A stretch of DNA of 64,000 nucleotides from Micromonospora sp. WMMD1128 (GCF_027497235.1 NZ_CP114902.1:5668001-5732000); one strand, 5' to 3'; shown: positions 15,849 to 23,869, counted from the stretch's first letter. Made by a program: numbers and translations. Notes: a model not told the origin generated them from the letters alone.

Positions 15849-16020
15849 GGCCCGGGCGGCCCGACGGCGGCCGGTCACGACACAAGCGCCGCGTCACGGC
15901 CCGGACGGCCCGACGGCGGTCGGTCACGAGATAAGCGCCGCCTCGCGGCCCGGGCGGCCCGACGGCGGCCGGTCACGACACAAGCGCCGCGTCACGGCCC
16001 GGGCGGCCCGACGGCGGCCC
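15849..16020. repeat. 49-bp tandem repeat array between popR-like gene and clpP
   Basis: Units beginning GGCCCGGGCGGCCCGACGG start at 15849, 15898, 15947 and 15996, an exact 49-bp period; units 1 and 3 are virtually identical and unit 4 is truncated. A diverged unit overlaps the 3' end of the regulator gene (around 15786-15835), so the array may have grown out of that coding end. Because 49 is not a multiple of three, the repeats do not form a protein repeat. Confidence 0.85.
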
Positions 16021-16110
16021 CGGCACGACGTGGCACCGGGTCGTGGTCCTGGCGCTCGCGGTTCGGGCGGGCGAAGGCCGGTCCGGGCGCGGCGTCGACG
16101 CGGGCCCGGC

Positions 16111-16142
16111 TTCTGCCGAGGGCGGATCTGCCCCGGGCAGAA
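16111..16142. promoter_or_regulatory. PopR-type operator upstream of clpP
   Basis: ATCTGCC-CCG-GGCAGAA at 16126-16142 matches, at all but the first base, the PopR target as I remember it (TTCTGCC, 3 nt, GGCAGAA) from the Streptomyces clpP3 operon. An extra half-site TTCTGCC lies at 16111-16117. The operator is ~93 bp upstream of the clpP start codon, a suitable place for an activator. Confidence 0.7.
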
Positions 16143-16234
16143 AGCCTGGGCCGCGCGGGGGTGGCCGGCGGACGCTGGAGACCGCCGGATCGCCGGGCGG
16201 TCCCCCGCCCGCCGGCGCTACGGAGGTGGCGGTC

Positions 16235-16825
16235 ATGGGTGGCATCTGGATGCGGGACGACGGGCAGCCGGCCTTCGGCGACCGGGTCTTCGAACGGCTG
16301 CTGAAGGAACGGATCATCTTCCTCGGCACCGAGGTCACCGACGACTCGGCCAACCAGATCTGCGCGCAGATCCTGCTGCTCGCGGCGGAGGACGCGGAGC
16401 GGGACATCTTCCTCTACATCAACTCGCCGGGCGGCTCGGTGAGCGCCGGCATGGCCGTCTACGACACGATGCGGTACGTGAAGAACGACGTGGCGACGCT
16501 GGCGCTCGGGATGGCCGGCTCGATGGGGCAGTTCCTGCTCTGCGCCGGGGCGGCGGGCAAACGGTTCGCGCTGCCGCACTCGCGGATCATGATGCACCAG
16601 CCGTCCGGCGGGATGGGCGGCACGGCCGCCGACATCACCATCCAGGCCGAGAACATGCTGCACGTGAAGCGCACCATGCAGGAGCTGATCGCCGAGCACA
16701 GCGGGCGCACGCTGGAGGAGATCCAGCGCGACTGGGACCGGGACCGCTGGTTCACCGCCGAGGAAGCCCGCGAGTACGGCCTCGTCGACCAGGTGCTCTC
16801 CCGCGTGGACCAGCTGGCGGCCTGA
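16235..16825 (+). CDS. clpP: ATP-dependent Clp protease proteolytic subunit (ClpP3/4-like accessory copy)
   Basis: The 196-residue serine peptidase starts at ATG 16235 after CGGAGGTGG. Longer in-frame starts upstream (16043) would add a Gly/Pro/Arg stretch that ClpP lacks. The catalytic Ser is in GMAGSMGQF, the His in PHSRIMMHQPSGG, and the Asp follows in the C-terminal DRDRWFTAEEAREYGLVD segment, so all three triad positions are filled. ClpP forms a barrel that degrades proteins handed over by ClpX/ClpC. A single copy under a PopR-like regulator argues for an inducible accessory ClpP, but no clpP4-like partner is next to it. The C-terminus ends DQLAA. Confidence 0.92.
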   Translation: MGGIWMRDDGQPAFGDRVFERLLKERIIFLGTEVTDDSANQICAQILLLAAEDAERDIFLYINSPGGSVSAGMAVYDTMRYVKNDVATLALGMAGSMGQFLLCAGAAGKRFALPHSRIMMHQPSGGMGGTAADITIQAENMLHVKRTMQELIAEHSGRTLEEIQRDWDRDRWFTAEEAREYGLVDQVLSRVDQLAA

Positions 16826-16832
16826 GCGGGCA

Positions 16833-16863
16833 CGGCCCGGCCGGCGTGCCGCCGGCCGGGCCG
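16833..16863. terminator. Terminator between clpP and the convergent secreted-protein gene
   Basis: A perfect 13-bp inverted repeat (CGGCCCGGCCGGC, loop GTGCC, GCCGGCCGGGCCG) lies in the 48-bp gap between two convergent genes. Confidence 0.75.
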
Positions 16864-16873
16864 CCCGTCTCGG

Positions 16874-18679
16874 TCAGGGGTAGCTGATCACCGGGCTGGT
16901 GCCGTACGAGCCGACGACCGGGGTGCCGACGTCGTTGATGGTGCGCTCGATCCCGCCGCTGCCGTCCAGGAACACCGTGATCGCGTCGTGGAACCGCACC
17001 CCGGCCCGGCGCGGCGCCTCGATCGCCCGGTCGCAGCGGATGTCCTCCCCCTGGTTGAAGTAGGCGTAGACGCCCAGACCCCACGCCTCGTGCGTGCGGA
17101 CGTGGTTGGCCACCTTGTACGACGCCCAGCCGTTGCCGGTCGGGCTGCGCCATGCCGCCTGGCTCGGCGGGTCGTAGGGCAGCTCGCTCTGGTAGAACAC
17201 GGTCCGGCCGCGCTCGCCGTTCCAGATGGTCTGCCAACGCTGGTAGTGCTCGACGAAGAGCCCGTACGCGGTCACGTCGTCACCGTTGACCACCACGCCG
17301 GTGCCGGCGGTGTTGACGGTCCAGCCGATGGTGCCCGGGTTGCCGTGGTCGCCGCGCCACGCCCAGATGTTGTCGATGAGCGTGTGCCGGCTGTTGATCA
17401 CCAGGCTGGTCTCCGCCCGCCCGGCGTAGGGGCCGCCGATGCGGAAGAAGACGTCCTGCAACGAGATCGGGTTGCCGGCGTGCGACCGGTGGCAGTGCCG
17501 CCCGCCGACCTCGACCAGCACGTCGGACTCGACCGGCCCGGCGTCGACGAGCACGCCGGCGATCCGTACCCCGTCCACGTCCTCGATCCGCAGGGCCGCG
17601 TCGCCAGTGGTCGGCGCGAGACTGGGCATGCCGAGGCCGAGCACGACGGTGTTCGGGCGGCGGACCCGCAGCGCCCGGTCCAACCGGTAGACGCCGGGCG
17701 TGAGCAGCAGGTGCCGGCCCCGGGCCAGCTCGGCGTTGATCCGCTTCGCCGAGTCGGTGGGCCGGGCGATGAAGAAGTCGGTGAGCGGCAGCGAGGGCGT
17801 CGGCGCGCCGCTGGCGGCCCAGGTGGTGCCCGCGGTGTCGCGGCGCAGGCGGGGCACCGCCACCCGCCAGCGGCCCGCGCCGTCGACGAAGAGGTACGGC
17901 TTCTCCCGGGTCACCGGGCTGGTCGGCAGCGTCGTGTACGGCGGGTCGGGGAAACCCTGGGCGGGCGCGCCGACCACCCCGGAGAAGACCTGGTTCCACA
18001 CGCCGTTGGTCCACTCGCCACCGAGTTCGCTGTCCCGGGTGAGCCACTGCTGCTGGGACCCGTTGATGGTGACGTCGTCCACCTTGGAGTCGGCGATGTA
18101 GCCGCCGCTGGAGTAGCCGCCGTTGCCGGGTTCCAGCCAGAGGACGCCCTTGATGTGGACCCGGCGCATCGGCGACGCCTGGGAGACGGCCCACTGGTTC
18201 GACCAGTCGGTCGGGGTGACGGCGAGGTTCTCCGCCGAGCGCCAGAAGTTGGTGAGTGCGGAGATCCCGGCCGGGGAGTTCGGGTCGGGTTGGCCGATCA
18301 CCCGGACCGCGCCGTGGATCTCCACGTCGTCCGGGTGGGCGCCGAGACCGGCCACCGTCGTGTAGTAGCCGAGCCGGGCGTCCACCTCGTAGCGGCCGGG
18401 CTTGAACAGCACGGCGTACCGGTCGAGGCCCATCTCGTTGCGTTCCTGAGCGGCGAAGATCCGGTCCAGCGTGGACTGGATCTCCGCGACCGGCGTGCTC
18501 GGGTCGTAGACGAAGACGTTCGGGCCGAAGTCGGGCTCGTGGGCCGGTCGGGCGGGGCGCGCGGCCGGGGACGCGACGGCGGCGCCGGCCGGGAGGCCGA
18601 GTGCGGTGAGCGAGGTGAGGGAGGCCGCGGAGGCGGTGAGCGTGAGAAAGCGGCGGCGGGAGGGGTCAGGTGATCGCAT
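16874..18679 (-). CDS. Tat-exported beta-helix (GH55/pectate-lyase-like) secreted protein
   Basis: The 601-residue protein has a twin-arginine signal (SRRRFLTLTASAASLTSLTALG, cleavage after AVASPAA). It then starts FGPNVFVYDPSTPVAEIQSTLDRIFAAQE, the opening I associate with a family of large secreted actinomycete proteins often labelled coagulation factor 5/8-type or adenylyl cyclase in annotation. Later blocks such as LFKPGRYEV, SQQQWLTRDSE, GRHLLLTPGVYRLDRALRVRRPNTVVLGLG and TGVVVNGDDVTAYGLFVEH read as a right-handed parallel beta-helix. It is likely to act on, or bind, extracellular polysaccharide; I see no proven catalytic residues and consider the adenylyl cyclase label unfounded. Confidence 0.75.
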   Translation of the reverse strand: MRSPDPSRRRFLTLTASAASLTSLTALGLPAGAAVASPAARPARPAHEPDFGPNVFVYDPSTPVAEIQSTLDRIFAAQERNEMGLDRYAVLFKPGRYEVDARLGYYTTVAGLGAHPDDVEIHGAVRVIGQPDPNSPAGISALTNFWRSAENLAVTPTDWSNQWAVSQASPMRRVHIKGVLWLEPGNGGYSSGGYIADSKVDDVTINGSQQQWLTRDSELGGEWTNGVWNQVFSGVVGAPAQGFPDPPYTTLPTSPVTREKPYLFVDGAGRWRVAVPRLRRDTAGTTWAASGAPTPSLPLTDFFIARPTDSAKRINAELARGRHLLLTPGVYRLDRALRVRRPNTVVLGLGMPSLAPTTGDAALRIEDVDGVRIAGVLVDAGPVESDVLVEVGGRHCHRSHAGNPISLQDVFFRIGGPYAGRAETSLVINSRHTLIDNIWAWRGDHGNPGTIGWTVNTAGTGVVVNGDDVTAYGLFVEHYQRWQTIWNGERGRTVFYQSELPYDPPSQAAWRSPTGNGWASYKVANHVRTHEAWGLGVYAYFNQGEDIRCDRAIEAPRRAGVRFHDAITVFLDGSGGIERTINDVGTPVVGSYGTSPVISYP

Positions 18680-18839
18680 CTGCCTGCCTGTTCGGTGATG
18701 GGACGGAGAGCGCTCTCTCGCCGTTCCTACCTCATCCCCGTCGATCTCGCCAGCCTTCCGGGTTCCGGAACCGGGACGCCGCGCACCGCGACCGGGCCGC
18801 GCCTGCCCGCCGCAACCGGCGGTCAGGCGCGCCAGTCGG

Positions 18840-19616
18840 TCAGGCGCGCTCGGCGCGCCGCTTCACCAGGTCGTCGACCAGGGTCTCGACGTAGTCGGCG
18901 GTCTCTTCCCAGCGGGTGACCGCCACGCTGCGGATGCCCATCGCCTTGACCGGGTAGTCGTTGCCACCCACGTCGAGCCGGTCCCCCACGAAGAGCACGT
19001 TGTCGATCTTCAGGTCGAGGTGTTCCAGCAGCTTCCGCATGCCGTACGCCTTGTCCACGCCCTTACGGGTGACGTCGATCGAGGTCGAGCCGCCGCCACG
19101 GACCTCCAGTTCGGGCAGCTTCGCGGCGACCGCGTCGCGTAGCCGCTGCTTCTTGCTGCCGTCCGGGTCCCAGCCGTACTTCTCGGCCGGCGGCGCGGAC
19201 TGGCCCAGCGCGGAGAACGTGATCTGGCTGCCCCGGTCCTCGACGATGTCGCCCCAGGTCTTCGACTCCCACAGGCCGAGCGCCCGCGCCGACTCGGTGA
19301 GCGCGGCGATCACGCGCGCCTTGTCGGCCTCGCTCAGGTCCTCGGCGTAGACCAGCCGCCAGTCGTCGTCGGACCAGCGGTAGTAGCGGGTGCCGCAGGT
19401 CGGCATCAGATGCAGCCGGTCACGCTGCTCCCCGGTCAGGTCGAGGTGGGCCAGCACCTGCGACTGGAACTGCTCGAACCGGCCGCCGGAGATGATCAGA
19501 ACGTCCACTTCGGTGAGCAGGTGGCCGAGCAGGTCCGCCATCCGACGATCGATCTGGGACTTGGAGATCGCCAGCGTGTCGTCGAGGTCGAATGCCACCA
19601 CTCGAAGATCGTTCAC
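18840..19616 (-). CDS. HAD-IIB family phosphatase (phosphomannomutase-like)
   Basis: The 258-residue protein begins VNDLRVVAFDLDDTLAISK: the DxDDT motif supplies the HAD nucleophile and acid. IISGGRFEQF is motif II, and NVLFVGDRLDVGGNDYPV is motif IV with the metal-binding aspartates. The C2-type cap sits between them, as in sugar-phosphate phosphatases and eukaryotic-type phosphomannomutase. I chose GTG 19614-19616 because GAGG lies 6 bases upstream and the HAD motif then begins at residue 10; the open frame extends far upstream without any supporting sequence. The substrate is unknown. Confidence 0.85.
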   Translation of the reverse strand: MNDLRVVAFDLDDTLAISKSQIDRRMADLLGHLLTEVDVLIISGGRFEQFQSQVLAHLDLTGEQRDRLHLMPTCGTRYYRWSDDDWRLVYAEDLSEADKARVIAALTESARALGLWESKTWGDIVEDRGSQITFSALGQSAPPAEKYGWDPDGSKKQRLRDAVAAKLPELEVRGGGSTSIDVTRKGVDKAYGMRKLLEHLDLKIDNVLFVGDRLDVGGNDYPVKAMGIRSVAVTRWEETADYVETLVDDLVKRRAERA

Positions 19617-19775
19617 GAATACCTCATGTGTCGTCGCGACGGGTCGGCTTAGCAGGGTACCGACATGACCTGACGCCGTCCTGAGCGCCCTCGTTGACGG
19701 AGGGTAACAATTTCGGCATGCCGGGTTGTGGAAAAGCGTTCGACAGCATCCGCGTCGACGGCCACGGTGAGGCGC

Positions 19776-20519
19776 ATGCGCCAGGAGGAGATCTGGGACG
19801 ACGAAGCCGCCCGGGACTACGACACGCCGGGCAGCGGGATGTTCGCGCCGGAGGTGCTCGGGCCGACCGTCGACCGGCTCGCCGCGCTCGCCGACGGCGG
19901 CCCGGCCCTGGAGTTCGCCATCGGCACCGGCCGGATCGCCGTACCCCTCGCCGAACGCGGCGTGCGGGTCAGCGGGATCGAACTCTCCGTACCGATGGTG
20001 GAGCGGCTGCGGACGAAGGTCGACGCGGCGACGATCCCGGTGGAGGTCGGCGACATGGCCGGCACTACCGTGCCGGGCGAATTCAGCCTGGTCTACCTGA
20101 TCTACAACACCATCGCCAACCTGCTCACCCAGGCCGAGCAGGTGGCCTGCTTCCGCAACGCGGCCCGCCACCTCCGGCCGGGCGGACGGTTCGTGATCGA
20201 GCTGTGGGTACCGGAGCTGCGCAAACTCCCCCCGGGCCAGCAGGCGACCGTGTGGCACACCGAGGCCGGCTACATCGGCCTGGACACCTACGACGTGCTG
20301 CGGCAGCAGGTCGTGTCGCACCACTTCCGCTTCGGCGCCGGCCGGGAGGCGCGTGTCTTCCGCACCCCGCACCGCTACATCTGGCCCTCCGAGCTGGACC
20401 TGATGGGCGAGCTGGCCGGCTTCACCCTGGAGAGCCGGCACGCCGACTGGACCGGCGCCGAGTTCACCGCCGAGTCCCGCAACCACGTGTCGGTCTACCG
20501 GCTTCCCCCGCTGCCCTGA
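19776..20519 (+). CDS. Class I SAM-dependent methyltransferase
   Basis: The 247-residue protein starts at ATG 19776 (RBS-like GGTGAGG). The SAM-binding motif ALEFAIGTGRIAVPLAERG is canonical (E/DxGxGxG variant with FAIGTGR), followed by VSGIELSVPMVERLR (acidic end of strand 2) and LRPGGRFVIELWVPELR. The methyl acceptor is unknown; such single-domain enzymes act on small molecules. It is followed 36 bp later by a same-direction SDR gene, so the two may share a transcript. Confidence 0.88.
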   Translation: MRQEEIWDDEAARDYDTPGSGMFAPEVLGPTVDRLAALADGGPALEFAIGTGRIAVPLAERGVRVSGIELSVPMVERLRTKVDAATIPVEVGDMAGTTVPGEFSLVYLIYNTIANLLTQAEQVACFRNAARHLRPGGRFVIELWVPELRKLPPGQQATVWHTEAGYIGLDTYDVLRQQVVSHHFRFGAGREARVFRTPHRYIWPSELDLMGELAGFTLESRHADWTGAEFTAESRNHVSVYRLPPLP

Positions 20520-20555
20520 CCTGCCCGGACGCCTCGCGGGTGCCAGTATCGACAC

Positions 20556-21302
20556 GTGGACCTCGAACTCACCGGTAAGACGGCGCTCGTGATCGGCGGC
20601 TCCAGCGGCATCGGCGCGGACCTGGCCGAGGTGTTCGCCACCGAAGGCTGCGACGTGGCCGTGACCTACCGCGAGTCGGTGGCCGGCGCCGAGCAGGTCG
20701 CCACCCGGGTACGCGAACTCGGCCGCCGAAGCTGGGCCATGCCGCTGGACCTGGCACGGCGTACGGAGGTGACGGACGCGACGCGCCGCACGGTGGACGA
20801 GACCGGACCACTCGACCTGGTGGTGCTCTGCGCCGGAAAGAACATCGTCACGCCGTTCGCCGACGTGACCGCCGCCGAGTGGGGCGAGCTGGTCGAGGTG
20901 AACCTGACCGGACCGTTCCTCGCCCTCCAGACGCTCGCCCCGGCGATCCGGCCCGGCGGCTCCATCACCACCGTGGCCAGCGTCGCCGCCCACACCGGCG
21001 CGCCACACCACCCGCACTACGCCGCCGCGAAGGCCGGACTGGTCAACCTGACCCGGTCGATGGCCCGCGAACTCGCCCCGGCGGTCCGGGTCAACTGCGT
21101 GGCACCAGGCATCACGATCACGCCGATGGGCCGCGACACGATCGACGCGCTGGCGCCCGACTACGCCCAACGCAACCTGCTGCTCCAGGCGTACGCGACG
21201 AGCCGCCGGGTCGCCCAGGCCGTCGCGTTCGTGGCCAGCCCGGTCAACGAGTTCATGACCGGGACGGTGGTCGATGTGAACAGCGGGCGTTTCCTGCGGT
21301 AG
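20556..21302 (+). CDS. Short-chain dehydrogenase/reductase (FabG-like)
   Basis: The 248-residue SDR starts at GTG 20556. The NAD(P)-binding motif GGSSGIGADLAE, the NAG-equivalent LCAGKN, the catalytic Ser in TVASVAAHTGAP and the YAAAK motif (HYAAAKAGLVNLTRSMARELAP) are present; the conserved PG segment reads VNCVAPGITITPMG. The sequence ends FMTGTVVDVNSGRFLR, where a typical FabG has TGQVLxVDGG. It probably reduces a carbonyl with NADPH; the substrate is unknown. Confidence 0.9.
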   Translation: MDLELTGKTALVIGGSSGIGADLAEVFATEGCDVAVTYRESVAGAEQVATRVRELGRRSWAMPLDLARRTEVTDATRRTVDETGPLDLVVLCAGKNIVTPFADVTAAEWGELVEVNLTGPFLALQTLAPAIRPGGSITTVASVAAHTGAPHHPHYAAAKAGLVNLTRSMARELAPAVRVNCVAPGITITPMGRDTIDALAPDYAQRNLLLQAYATSRRVAQAVAFVASPVNEFMTGTVVDVNSGRFLR

Positions 21303-21304
21303 GC

Positions 21305-21611
21305 GAGCCGGACGAGCCCACCCGGTACGAGGTGGAGATCCAGCTCGGTCCCACTGACGAGGTGCACATCATCCGCACCACCGAGTACTGGGACATCGAG
21401 CGGTCCCGTTACCCGCAGCCCTGGTCGCCCAGGACACATCACCAGCCGGTTCCTGACGATGACCAGTCTGCTCAACCGGGCCATTCCCCTTTTCGCCATC
21501 CAAATGCGCGCCCGCGATGGCATCGCCGACAACTTCGTGCAAATGCGACCGCGGCGCAGTCACGCGGTGTTGGAGATCCGGCTGCCGCGCGGTGGGGCCG
21601 GTACCGGATGA
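21305..21611 (+). pseudogene. Decayed nuclease-like gene fragment, three reading frames
   Basis: Codon-like sequence directly after the SDR stop encodes PTRYEVEIQLGPTDEVHII then RTTEYWDIERSRYPQ in one frame (from 21305), ALVAQD in a second (21418-21435), and ITSRFLTMTSLLNRAIPLF then AIQMRARDGIADNFVQMRP in a third (21438 to the TGA at 21609). These blocks follow, in order, a bacterial family that I recall by EVQLGxTDESHIIRTIEYWDIER and xITSRFLNV, with the ExQ core of a PD-(D/E)XK-type nuclease fold. The N-terminal part is missing and at least two frameshifts are present. It is the remnant at the upstream edge of the RiPP island. Confidence 0.6.
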
Positions 21612-21681
21612 GCTTAGGCAGATCGTCAAACAAATGCACCAATCGGAATTCCCGCTCATGGGATTCGCAATAATTGATACA

Positions 21682-21710
21682 TTGACGCGGCGCTCCACCT
21701 CCTTTACTCT
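21682..21710 (+). promoter_or_regulatory. Candidate promoter of the RiPP cluster
   Basis: TTGACG (21682-21687) and TACTCT (21705-21710) with a 17-bp spacer lie 40 bp upstream of the first cluster gene, inside the most AT-rich stretch of the area (about 21630-21750). The -35 is good and the -10 weak. Confidence 0.4.
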
Positions 21711-21749
21711 GCCTCTTGTGACTCCCGGTCGAATCGGAGGAGTAGATCA

Positions 21750-23675
21750 TTGAAGATCTGTTTCGTCGGAAAATATCCTCCGATCGAGGGCGGAGTCAGC
21801 GCACAGAACTACTGGGCCGCGGCAGCGCTGGCCTCACGCGGTCACGAAGTCTATGTCGTGACCAATTCAAATGAGGTCGAGGAACGTTTCCGGCAACGTC
21901 TCGACGGTGCCGAGGCGGCAGATTACGAACCGCAATTCCCGGCCACCGGCGGCGCGGTCAGAGTGATTCGTCCGGAGCCGATGACGCCACGTCGAATGGC
22001 GCACATCCCGTCGAGCAACCCGTTCGTGTCGAAGCTGGCCGGCCTGGCCGCCGCAACCATCCGCGAAAATGGCTGCGAACTCATCGTCGCCTACTACTTC
22101 GAGCCGTACGTGGTAGCCGGTCACCTGGCGTCGACGTTCACCGGCACGCCGATGATGGTCGAGCACGCCGGCAGCGACCTCGATCGGCTCATGCGCGTGC
22201 CCGAGCTGGCAACGGTCTACAAGGAGATCCTGCGGTCGGCGGCCACCGTGGTGACCAAACCGTCTCTGGTGCACCGCTTCCTCGGCATGGGGGTGGCCCG
22301 CGAGGCGCTGCGGTTCGGGCCTCCGTACCCGCTACCGACGTCGGCGTTCTCACCCGAGGCCGTACCCCTGGACCCCGGGGAGATCGCCGCGGCCTCGATC
22401 GACGAGTTCGGCTCCCGGTTCGATCCGGCGTTGCCGACGATCGGCATGTACGGCAAGCCCGGCGACCGGAAGGGCACCTTCGACCTGATCGCCGCGCTGG
22501 CTGTCCTCGCCGGTCGCGGGCTCCGGTTCAACGCGCTCTTCCTCAGCGGGCGGTCCCAGTTGGACCGGATGCGCGCCGACCTCCGCGCCGCCGGCCTCGC
22601 CGACCGGACCACGATTCTCGACTTCGTGCCGCCGTGGCGGGTCGGCCGCTTCATTCGCACCTGCGACGCCGTGTGCTTCCTGGAGCGGGACTTCCCGATC
22701 GGCATCCACGGCCCGGTGGTACCGCGGGAGGTGCTCGCCTGCGGCGTCTGCCTGGTGCTCTCCGGGGAGATCCTCGAAAAGCAGTCGTACGCACACCGCC
22801 TCACCGACCAGGGCAACGTTCTGGTCGTCACCGACCCCAAGGAACACGAGAAGCTGGCGGCCCAGCTCGAGATCGTCGTTCGGGACCCGGCGGGGGCCGC
22901 CCGCATCGGCGCGACCGGTGGTGCGCTCGGTGCCGACTTCGACAGCTTCGAGACCTTCGCCGATGCCTGGGAGTCGCTTGTCGACATCGAGTCGTCGGCT
23001 CGGCGGGTTCCCGCACCCCGCACCACGGCCGACCTGCTGGTCGAATTCACGCCGAAACTGGCCGAGTTGTTCGGGCCGGCGTGGCCGGGCGTCGTCGCCG
23101 AGTTCGAGGCGGCGTGCGACATCGACGCCGCTTCCGGCGACTTCGCCGCCGCGGAGGCGTTCTGTCAGCATCTGACCCGACGACTCGACCAAGCCGCGCT
23201 GGCCGCAGGCGTCAGTCCCGCTTACCTGGCCGACGCGCTGCGCTTCCAACAGGCCCGGCTCTGGGCCAGTCAGGACGGTCCACACGACCGGGACGGGCAC
23301 GCCGGCATCCGGTTCTCCCCGGCGCTGCTGCGGCAGATGGCACCCCGTCGCGCCGGCACGGTCCGGGTGGAGTCGTTCGACCACAACGTCACCGACCTGT
23401 TCTGTCAGCCGACGGGCCCGGTCGGCGTCAGGACCACGCAGCCGGGTGAGCGGAGTGTCGTCTGCTTCGTCCGCCGACCGAACCTCGACCACCGCGAGCT
23501 GCGGCTCAACGCCGCCACCTATCGGCTGCTCGACCTCTGCGACGGCCACCGCACCGTCGGTGACCTGGTGGCCGCGTTGGCTCCAGCCGCGGAGGCCGAC
23601 GTTCTCCGGGCCCTCGTCGACCTCCGCCGAGAGGGCGTCGTGGTGCTGGAGGACGCCGCCCAGGGCACGCCCTGA
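21750..23675 (+). CDS. GT-B glycosyltransferase with C-terminal PqqD-like domain (RiPP cluster)
   Basis: The 641-residue protein starts at TTG 21750, with GGAGGAG 7 bases upstream; the first codons MKICFVGKYPPIEGGVSAQ form the GT4-type N-terminal motif. The C-terminal nucleotide-sugar half shows PTIGMYGKPGDRKGTFDLI, DFVPPWRVGRFIRTCDAVCF and GPVVPREVLACGVCLVLS in place of the family ExFGxxxxEAMACG element. A helical middle (~residues 430-560) follows. The last ~65 residues (RELRLNAATYRLLDLCDGH, then RTVGDLVAALAPAAEADVL and a final strand) read as a PqqD-like winged helix, the fold that binds leader peptides in RiPP systems. It probably glycosylates the Cys/Ser/Thr-rich precursor encoded next; this is inference. 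Confidence 0.85.
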   Translation: MKICFVGKYPPIEGGVSAQNYWAAAALASRGHEVYVVTNSNEVEERFRQRLDGAEAADYEPQFPATGGAVRVIRPEPMTPRRMAHIPSSNPFVSKLAGLAAATIRENGCELIVAYYFEPYVVAGHLASTFTGTPMMVEHAGSDLDRLMRVPELATVYKEILRSAATVVTKPSLVHRFLGMGVAREALRFGPPYPLPTSAFSPEAVPLDPGEIAAASIDEFGSRFDPALPTIGMYGKPGDRKGTFDLIAALAVLAGRGLRFNALFLSGRSQLDRMRADLRAAGLADRTTILDFVPPWRVGRFIRTCDAVCFLERDFPIGIHGPVVPREVLACGVCLVLSGEILEKQSYAHRLTDQGNVLVVTDPKEHEKLAAQLEIVVRDPAGAARIGATGGALGADFDSFETFADAWESLVDIESSARRVPAPRTTADLLVEFTPKLAELFGPAWPGVVAEFEAACDIDAASGDFAAAEAFCQHLTRRLDQAALAAGVSPAYLADALRFQQARLWASQDGPHDRDGHAGIRFSPALLRQMAPRRAGTVRVESFDHNVTDLFCQPTGPVGVRTTQPGERSVVCFVRRPNLDHRELRLNAATYRLLDLCDGHRTVGDLVAALAPAAEADVLRALVDLRREGVVVLEDAAQGTP

Positions 23676-23679
23676 TACC

Positions 23680-23704
23680 CCGGCGGCGCGGCCCGCGCCG
23701 CCGG
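23680..23704 (+). promoter_or_regulatory. Intercistronic hairpin before the precursor gene
   Basis: A perfect 11-bp stem (CCGGCGGCGCG, loop GCC, CGCGCCGCCGG) begins 4 bp after the glycosyltransferase stop and ends 33 bp before the precursor ATG. There is no T-run. In RiPP operons such hairpins commonly stabilise the precursor mRNA or reduce upstream transcripts; here it separates a rarely initiated TTG gene from a precursor with a strong ribosome site. Confidence 0.6.
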
Positions 23705-23737
23705 TCGGCAACTGCCAGCGGGAGGGAGGTGAATCAC

Positions 23738-23869
23738 ATGGAGACCTTGGAGAACATCGTGTTCGAGATGGAGGAGCTTTCGCTCAGCAACGTTTCGGAC
23801 ATCGAGGCCCCCGGTTGCGCGAGCTGCTCGAGCTGCGGTGGGTGCACGGGCTGCGGCATGGAGAACTGA
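23738..23869 (+). CDS. RiPP precursor peptide, five Cys at i,i+3 spacing (43 aa)
   Basis: The ATG at 23738 is preceded by GGGAGGGAGGTG, the strongest ribosome site of the cluster. Residues 1-25 form an acidic leader (METLENIVFEMEELSLSNV, then SDIEAP). The core from Gly26 contains Cys27, Cys30, Cys33, Cys36 and Cys39, that is CASCSSCGGCTGC, with Ser and Gly/Thr as spacers, then GMEN. Leader and core types (hydrophobic-acidic helix, then Cys-rich tail) are those of modified peptides, and the next gene encodes a DUF692/MNIO enzyme, a family that oxidises Cys residues of such precursors. It resembles thiazolyl-peptide precursors superficially, but no cyclodehydratase gene is near. Confidence 0.85.
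   Translation: METLENIVFEMEELSLSNVSDIEAPGCASCSSCGGCTGCGMEN

Noticed and set aside
15822..16020. CRISPR array
   Set aside because: The 49-bp units are directly contiguous without unique spacers and no cas genes are present, so it is a tandem repeat.
19617..21170. Very long minus-strand extension of the HAD phosphatase
   Set aside because: The upstream part is antisense to the methyltransferase and SDR genes, shows no family sequence, and a good GTG with ribosome site exists at 19616.
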